Of a stretch of DNA of 64,000 nt, positions 59,597-64,000 are shown in pieces. Source of the DNA: SMWD01 sp964629475. Its GTDB lineage: Bacteria; Pseudomonadota; Gammaproteobacteria; Steroidobacterales; GCA-2729495. The position numbers and the translations under genes were made by a program. Each line of letters begins with the position of its first letter. Position 1 is the stretch's first letter. Where the stretch lies: positions 1 to 64,000 of the forward strand of contig CAZVQW010000003.1 in assembly GCA_964629475.1 (NCBI GenBank), in the 5' to 3' direction. The notes beneath the pieces were generated by a model. It was given only the letters and a program-made list of their open reading frames with translations. It was not told the DNA's origin and searched no databases.

Positions 59597-61795
59597 CTAC
59601 ATCAGTTCGAGCCTGGCGTAGGACATGACGAGCCATTTTGTGCCCGCGGTCTCAAAATTAACCTGAACCCGGGCGTGGGCGCCCGTGCCCTCATAGTTCA
59701 GCACGGTGCCTTCGCCGAATTTACCGTGGCGCACGCGCTGACCGAGCCGAATGTCTTTATCCTCCGTTTCACGGAGGCCGCCCGGGCTACGGGCGCCGCG
59801 AGCGCCGGTGGACCGATGGCGCGGCCCGGCATGACTGACCGGCCTGGAGACCCGGATGTTCGGACGTACTTCCTCGATCAACTCCTCCGGTATTTCGCTG
59901 ATAAATCGTGACGGGTGGGAAAATTTGTCAACGCCGTACATCCGGCGCTGCTCGGCACAGCTGATGTACAGTTCACTCATGGCGCGAGTCGTGCCGACAT
60001 AGCACAGCCGCCGCTCTTCCTCGAGACCATCCGCATCATTCATCGAGCGCTGATGCGGGAACAGCCCGTCTTCCATGCCGGTCATGAAGACGAGCGGAAA
60101 TTCCAGGCCCTTGACCGAATGCAACGTCATGAGCTGCACGCAGTCGTCCCACTCGTCACCCTGGGCATCGCCGGATTCGAGTACGGCGTGCGCAAGGAAT
60201 GCCGCCATGGGGGACATGCCCTCCTCCGCTTCGTCATCTTCGAAACCACGCGCGGCGCTGACGAGTTCCTCGAGGTTTTCGATCCGGGCCTCGGCCTTTT
60301 CCCGTGGTTCTTTACGGTAGTGATCGGGGAGCCGGCTGCGCTGAATGACGTGGTCGACCTGTTCATGCAGCTCAATGTCGCTGGTATCACGGTCGAGCGT
60401 CTCGATCAGTATCAGAAAGGCCTGCACGGCTTTCGCGGCCCGGCCCGGCAGCTGGCCGCCGGCCAGTGATCTGGCTGCCTCCCACATCGGTAATGCATTC
60501 GCGCGAGCATAGGCACGTATCGTGTTGACCGTCGTTGCACCGATGCCGCGGGTTGGTACGTTGACGACGCGTTCGAAAGACGGGTCGTCGTTGCGATTCT
60601 CTATCAGACGCAGGTAAGCAAGCGCATCCTTGATCTCGGCGCGCTCGAAGAAGCGCTGACCGCCGTAGACACGATAGGGAACATTCGTGCGCAGCAGCAC
60701 CTCTTCGAAGACGCGGGACTGCGCGTTCGAGCGGTACAACACCGCAGCCTCATCACGTCGCCCGCCGCCGCTTACCCATTCGCGGATCCGGGCCACGACA
60801 AAATCTGCTTCGTCACGCTCGTTGTAGGCGTTGTATAGCTTGATCAGGTCGCCGTCACTGCCGTTCGTCCATAGCTCCTTGCTCAGGCGGGTGCTGTTGT
60901 TGGTGATGATTGCATTTGCTGCCTTCAGGATCGTGCCGGTCGAACGGTAATTCTGTTCGAGCTTGACGGTACGGGCATCGGGAAAGTCTTTCTGAAACTT
61001 GTACAGATGCTCGACTCGCGCCCCGCGCCAGCGGTAAATTGACTGGTCATCATCGCCGACAACGAACGGAATACCGGTCTCGCCGGCCAGGACTTTGAGC
61101 CAGGCATACTGTATGGCATTGGTGTCCTGAAACTCATCGACGAGCAGGTGGCGAAAGCGCCGGCGGTAACGATCGAGCAGGCTCGGATTATGCAGCCACA
61201 GCTCATGAGCCCGCAGCAGCAGTTCGGCGAAATCGACGAGCCCCGATTGTTCACAGATATCCTGATATTGCTTATAGAAGTGAATGAGCTGCCGGCGCTC
61301 CTGATCACCATGATCTGCGATATGCTCCGGGCGCAGGCCGTCATCTTTTTGCTTGTTGATAAAGTACTGGATTTCGCGCGGCACCCAGGTCGTTTCGTCG
61401 AGCTCGAGGCTTTTGCACATGCGTTTGAGCAAGCGGTGCTGATCTTCCGAATCAAGAATCTGAAACGACTGCGGCAGGCCTGCCTCCTGCCAGTGGCGCC
61501 GCAGCAACCGGTGTGCCAGCCCGTGAAAGGTGCCGACCCACAGGTTGTCGACCGGTGTTGCGAGCAGTTTTTCGATCCGGTTGCGCATTTCCGCGGCGGC
61601 TTTGTTGGTAAATGTGACGGCCAGAATTCCGTGCGGAGAGACGCCCTCGACTTCGATCAGCCATGCAATGCGATGCACGAGGACACGGGTCTTGCCGCTG
61701 CCGGCGCCGGCGACAACCAGCATCGGGCAATCGGGCGCCGTGACGGCCTCGCGTTGCGCGTCGTTTAGCGGATCGATAATTGGGGTGACGTCCAT
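59597..61795 (-). CDS. uvrD: DNA helicase II (UvrD)
   Basis: A superfamily 1A 3'-5' helicase for nucleotide excision and mismatch repair. The 732-residue product has LNDAQREAVTAP (Q motif), Walker A VVAGAGSGKTRVL, VDEFQDTNAIQY (motif II), GDDDQSIYRWRGA (motif III), and motif V/VI LMTLHSVKGLEFPLVF and VGTTRAM. The length is typical of UvrD. It lies upstream of trkA on the same strand. Confidence 0.95.
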   Translation of the reverse strand: MDVTPIIDPLNDAQREAVTAPDCPMLVVAGAGSGKTRVLVHRIAWLIEVEGVSPHGILAVTFTNKAAAEMRNRIEKLLATPVDNLWVGTFHGLAHRLLRRHWQEAGLPQSFQILDSEDQHRLLKRMCKSLELDETTWVPREIQYFINKQKDDGLRPEHIADHGDQERRQLIHFYKQYQDICEQSGLVDFAELLLRAHELWLHNPSLLDRYRRRFRHLLVDEFQDTNAIQYAWLKVLAGETGIPFVVGDDDQSIYRWRGARVEHLYKFQKDFPDARTVKLEQNYRSTGTILKAANAIITNNSTRLSKELWTNGSDGDLIKLYNAYNERDEADFVVARIREWVSGGGRRDEAAVLYRSNAQSRVFEEVLLRTNVPYRVYGGQRFFERAEIKDALAYLRLIENRNDDPSFERVVNVPTRGIGATTVNTIRAYARANALPMWEAARSLAGGQLPGRAAKAVQAFLILIETLDRDTSDIELHEQVDHVIQRSRLPDHYRKEPREKAEARIENLEELVSAARGFEDDEAEEGMSPMAAFLAHAVLESGDAQGDEWDDCVQLMTLHSVKGLEFPLVFMTGMEDGLFPHQRSMNDADGLEEERRLCYVGTTRAMSELYISCAEQRRMYGVDKFSHPSRFISEIPEELIEEVRPNIRVSRPVSHAGPRHRSTGARGARSPGGLRETEDKDIRLGQRVRHGKFGEGTVLNYEGTGAHARVQVNFETAGTKWLVMSYARLELM

Positions 61796-61867
61796 GTCGG
61801 CTAGAGTTCGGGTCGATAAATATGAGGGTGTAAGTCTAGCCTGAAAACCGGCGTTAGAAACTCATAC

Positions 61868-62851
61868 TCAAGAAATTTGATTACCTGGACAGAGATAAAG
61901 ATCCATAGGTTCATCTGCGGCGTTGCGGACATTGGTTATAGAGCAGTTGGTGAGATCCTGCAGGTTTTCGATGGGATGTGCCGTTTGCCTGCATGGCAGG
62001 CGGTCGGTGAGTTCTGTGATCGTGAGAAAGACCGGCGGTGCGGTTGTCGTGACGGGAGGCTTTCCGCTGCGTGCCCTGCTCTTGGCGATTTCCAGCAGTG
62101 TGCGTTCAGACCATGCGCAGACAGCGACGAGTTCGTCATTGGTTGCCTCGGCTTTAAGCCGATCCAGCCACGTGAGCATTGACTGGTCGACGATCGGTGC
62201 GCCGCCGTCGCGTATGGCTGTGATCACGTAGCCCAGTGCTGTCAGCCGCAGGCTATTGCCGACACCTCGTTGGGCCAGCTCGGTAACACGCTCCCGGTGT
62301 ATGGCGTTCGCTGCTTCAGCGCCGGCCCCCGCGGTATCGAGCGCTTCGAGCAGGGAGCCGATTCTGAGCAGTGCGAACGTCGAGCCTTGCTCTGCAGCTT
62401 TGTGGAACAGTTCGATGGCCAGAAACGGGTCGGTAAACACGGTTTGTGCTGCGAGCGCCTGTGATGCCGCGGCCTGGCCCGCTTCGCTCCTGACGACAAG
62501 CTCGGCATCGTCACCGGGCGTGAATGGTGCGGATGGCGCCGTGTCGGGCAGGCGAGGCAGGAGATCGTTACCGGTAAAACCCCGTGCGTTGCTCCAATCG
62601 GCAGTGGCGTCAAGAGCCGCCCTTGCATCCAGCCCCTGCCCGGCAAATTCTGTATCGAGTAAGGCGAGCAGATCTGCTGTGGTTGCAAGGCGGGGCTGTG
62701 TCAGCCCGGGCGAATCGTTGTTGGCAGGCGGTGGCTTCAGTGCACTGCCATCCCACGCGATGTTCAGGTCATGTGCGAAGCGGAGAATCGTATACAGCAA
62801 TACGCCGAGCAGGATCGTCGCAATCAGCGTGAATCGATTGGTTTTGGTCAC
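61868..62851 (-). CDS. Hypothetical membrane-anchored protein
   Basis: A 327-residue protein with one N-terminal membrane segment (about 8-26) followed by an Ala-rich soluble domain. The region about 130-180 (AIELFHKAAEQGSTFALLRIG) has the AxxLxxKAAEQGxxxA pattern of a Sel1-type helical repeat. The C-terminal part has Cys residues (LPCRQTA, TNCSITN, LYLCPG) that could form disulphides outside the membrane. No enzyme motif recognised. It ends 9 bp from ctaA and may be co-transcribed. Confidence 0.65.
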   Translation of the reverse strand: MTKTNRFTLIATILLGVLLYTILRFAHDLNIAWDGSALKPPPANNDSPGLTQPRLATTADLLALLDTEFAGQGLDARAALDATADWSNARGFTGNDLLPRLPDTAPSAPFTPGDDAELVVRSEAGQAAASQALAAQTVFTDPFLAIELFHKAAEQGSTFALLRIGSLLEALDTAGAGAEAANAIHRERVTELAQRGVGNSLRLTALGYVITAIRDGGAPIVDQSMLTWLDRLKAEATNDELVAVCAWSERTLLEIAKSRARSGKPPVTTTAPPVFLTITELTDRLPCRQTAHPIENLQDLTNCSITNVRNAADEPMDLYLCPGNQIS

Positions 62852-62860
62852 CGGTGTGGG

Positions 62861-63865
62861 TTAGCGCGATGTGCAGGTAGCTGCAGCGTGGTTCAGGTTG
62901 ATCGTTGCAAGCAGCAGGAGCGCGGCAACGCCATTATGCGCCGTCGCAAGGAATAGCGGCAGGCCAAACCAGACGACGCAGATGCCAATAGTGACCTGGG
63001 CAATGAGTGTCGCGAGGACGAGCTGTCCCGACCGGGCGATCGCCGGCGGTCCGGAACTTTGTAGCGCGCGAATGCCGAGGAAGCCGAGCAGCAGGAATGC
63101 GACGAGTGCACCGAGGCGATGGACGTAATGAATCGCAACCCGTGCAGGTGCTTCGAGGACGCCACCTTCGTAATCGATACCGAGCCCGCGCCACATGATG
63201 AAGGCCTCGCCGAAGTCCGTATTTTCAGGCCACCAGCTGCCCTGGCACGTTGGCAAATCGGGGCACGCCAGCGCCGCATAATTCGAACTCGTCCAGCCGC
63301 CGAGTGCGATCTGGCCGATGAGGACGATAAGACCGGCCATTGCGGGTGCAACGATGTGTCGTGGCCTGGCGCGCGCGACCGCATCGCGGCGCAGGTGTTC
63401 GAGCAACAGCCAGAAACTCATGCCCAGTGTCGTCAGGCCACCGAGCAGGTGTCCCATGACGATCAGCGGTTTCAGCAACAGCGTGACGGTCCACATGCCA
63501 AGCATTCCCTGGAAGATCACGACACCGAGTAGCAAAAGCGGCACCCTGACCGGCTGGTCCGGATCGAGCCGGTTACGCCAGGCCAGAAATGCAGCGATCA
63601 GGATCGACAGGCCGAGCGTAGTTGCCGCGTAGCGATGGATCATTTCATGCCATGCTTTTTCCGCTTCGACCGGTCGATCCGGAAAGGCCTGGTTCGCGGC
63701 TGCGATGGCATCCGACTCCGCAGGTACGATCAGTGAGCCGTAGCAGCCGGGCCAATCGGGGCAACCGAGCCCGGCATCGGTCAGGCGAACCCACGCACCG
63801 AGTATGACTACGATCAGTGCGAGTGTGGTGGCCAGACCGATCAGGCGGATATACCAGTTGTACAT
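62861..63865 (-). CDS. ctaA: Haem A synthase (COX15/CtaA family)
   Basis: An inner-membrane monooxygenase that converts haem O to haem A for aa3-type oxidases. The 334-residue, eight-helix protein has LVVILGAWVRLTDAGLGCPDWPGCYG, RYAATTLG-type haem His region (HEMIHRYAATTLG) and GGWTSSNYAALACPDLPTC in the second half, with IHYVHRLGAL. Its presence implies an aa3-type cytochrome oxidase in the cell. The start used is ATG at 63865. Confidence 0.94.
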   Translation of the reverse strand: MYNWYIRLIGLATTLALIVVILGAWVRLTDAGLGCPDWPGCYGSLIVPAESDAIAAANQAFPDRPVEAEKAWHEMIHRYAATTLGLSILIAAFLAWRNRLDPDQPVRVPLLLLGVVIFQGMLGMWTVTLLLKPLIVMGHLLGGLTTLGMSFWLLLEHLRRDAVARARPRHIVAPAMAGLIVLIGQIALGGWTSSNYAALACPDLPTCQGSWWPENTDFGEAFIMWRGLGIDYEGGVLEAPARVAIHYVHRLGALVAFLLLGFLGIRALQSSGPPAIARSGQLVLATLIAQVTIGICVVWFGLPLFLATAHNGVAALLLLATINLNHAAATCTSR

Positions 63866-63898
63866 GCTTCAGTGTCCTTTGCTGCTGGTCAGATTGCC

Positions 63899-63977
63899 GC
63901 CGGACGGAGCCGGGGATATGTCCCTCGCCTCCGGAAGTCATTAGTCGGGTCGGGACATATCCCCGGCTCCGCCCGGC
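63899..63977. repeat. 26-bp inverted repeat near ctaA
   Basis: Arms 63899-63924 and 63952-63977 are reverse complements with a single mismatch (63904 against 63972) and share CGGAGCCGGGGATATGTCCC on the left. A 27-bp spacer separates them. It is upstream of ctaA at the window edge, where no other gene is seen in the last 135 bp. Likely a REP-type element. Confidence 0.7.
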
Positions 63978-64000
63978 TACTTGGGTGGGTGGTTATCACC

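Noticed and set aside
59562..59636. 25-residue extension of TrkA
   Set aside because: The nucleotide-binding motif begins at the ATG at 59561, as in other TrkA proteins.

Overview
The window is a chromosomal segment of a gammaproteobacterium that carries the replication-origin neighbourhood. The block rpmH/rnpA/yidC/mnmE diverging from dnaA-dnaN-recF-gyrB and followed by plsC, gmhB, glyS and glyQ is the order known from Pseudomonas and relatives. NtrC/sigma-54 control of glnA, the yibN-grxC-secB-gpsA run and the TatABC, TrkAH and CrcB genes agree with that class. The genus cannot be read from the sequence; a marine or sediment gammaproteobacterium is a guess based on the gene-cassette array and the peptide/TRAP uptake genes.

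Layout. 1-3081: a peptide-binding lipoprotein (cut by the window edge) and mnmG. 3262-8400: a degenerate GGDEF protein, then a three-gene operon in which two CbiX-like lipoproteins flank a NosR-like flavinylated membrane protein. 8401-23583: the origin core, with a probable oriC between dnaA and dnaN and two palindromic parS-like sites inside recF. 23584-28502: a large hairpin, an NtrC-type site and a sigma-54 promoter in front of glnA, a DUF4124 protein, ntrB and ntrC. 28566-41545: housekeeping genes (pyrD, trmL, gpsA, secB, grxC, rhodanese, envC, ctpA, yibQ, crcB, DUF190, HIT, thioesterase, POT transporter, tatABC, dtd). 41902-48670: a TRAP-type binding protein joined to a complete oligopeptide ABC transporter operon (oppABCDF). 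48677-50838: small accessory genes, including a cytochrome c'-like protein and a FlK-like thioesterase.

50841-53929 is the most distinctive region. It is an array of small minus-strand gene cassettes separated by attC-like recombination sites with RYYYAAC/GTTRRRY core boxes and imperfect hairpins. No integron integrase gene is visible, so it reads as a cluster of attC sites lacking integrase (CALIN). Its cargo is a BrnT/BrnA toxin-antitoxin pair, a TFIIB-type zinc-ribbon protein, a secreted protein, two small membrane or membrane-anchored proteins of unknown function, and a gene remnant. 54289-63865 returns to core-type genes: an isoprenylcysteine-methyltransferase-like protein, the TRAP permease pair dctQM, trkH, trkA, uvrD, an unknown anchored protein and ctaA.

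Several intergenic inverted repeats of different families (8808, 15529, 23651, 36543, 63899) look like REP/REPIN or MITE-type elements. At 8808 and 36543 the repeat itself supplies the stop codons of the adjoining genes. No rRNA, tRNA, CRISPR array, prophage or complete insertion sequence was seen.
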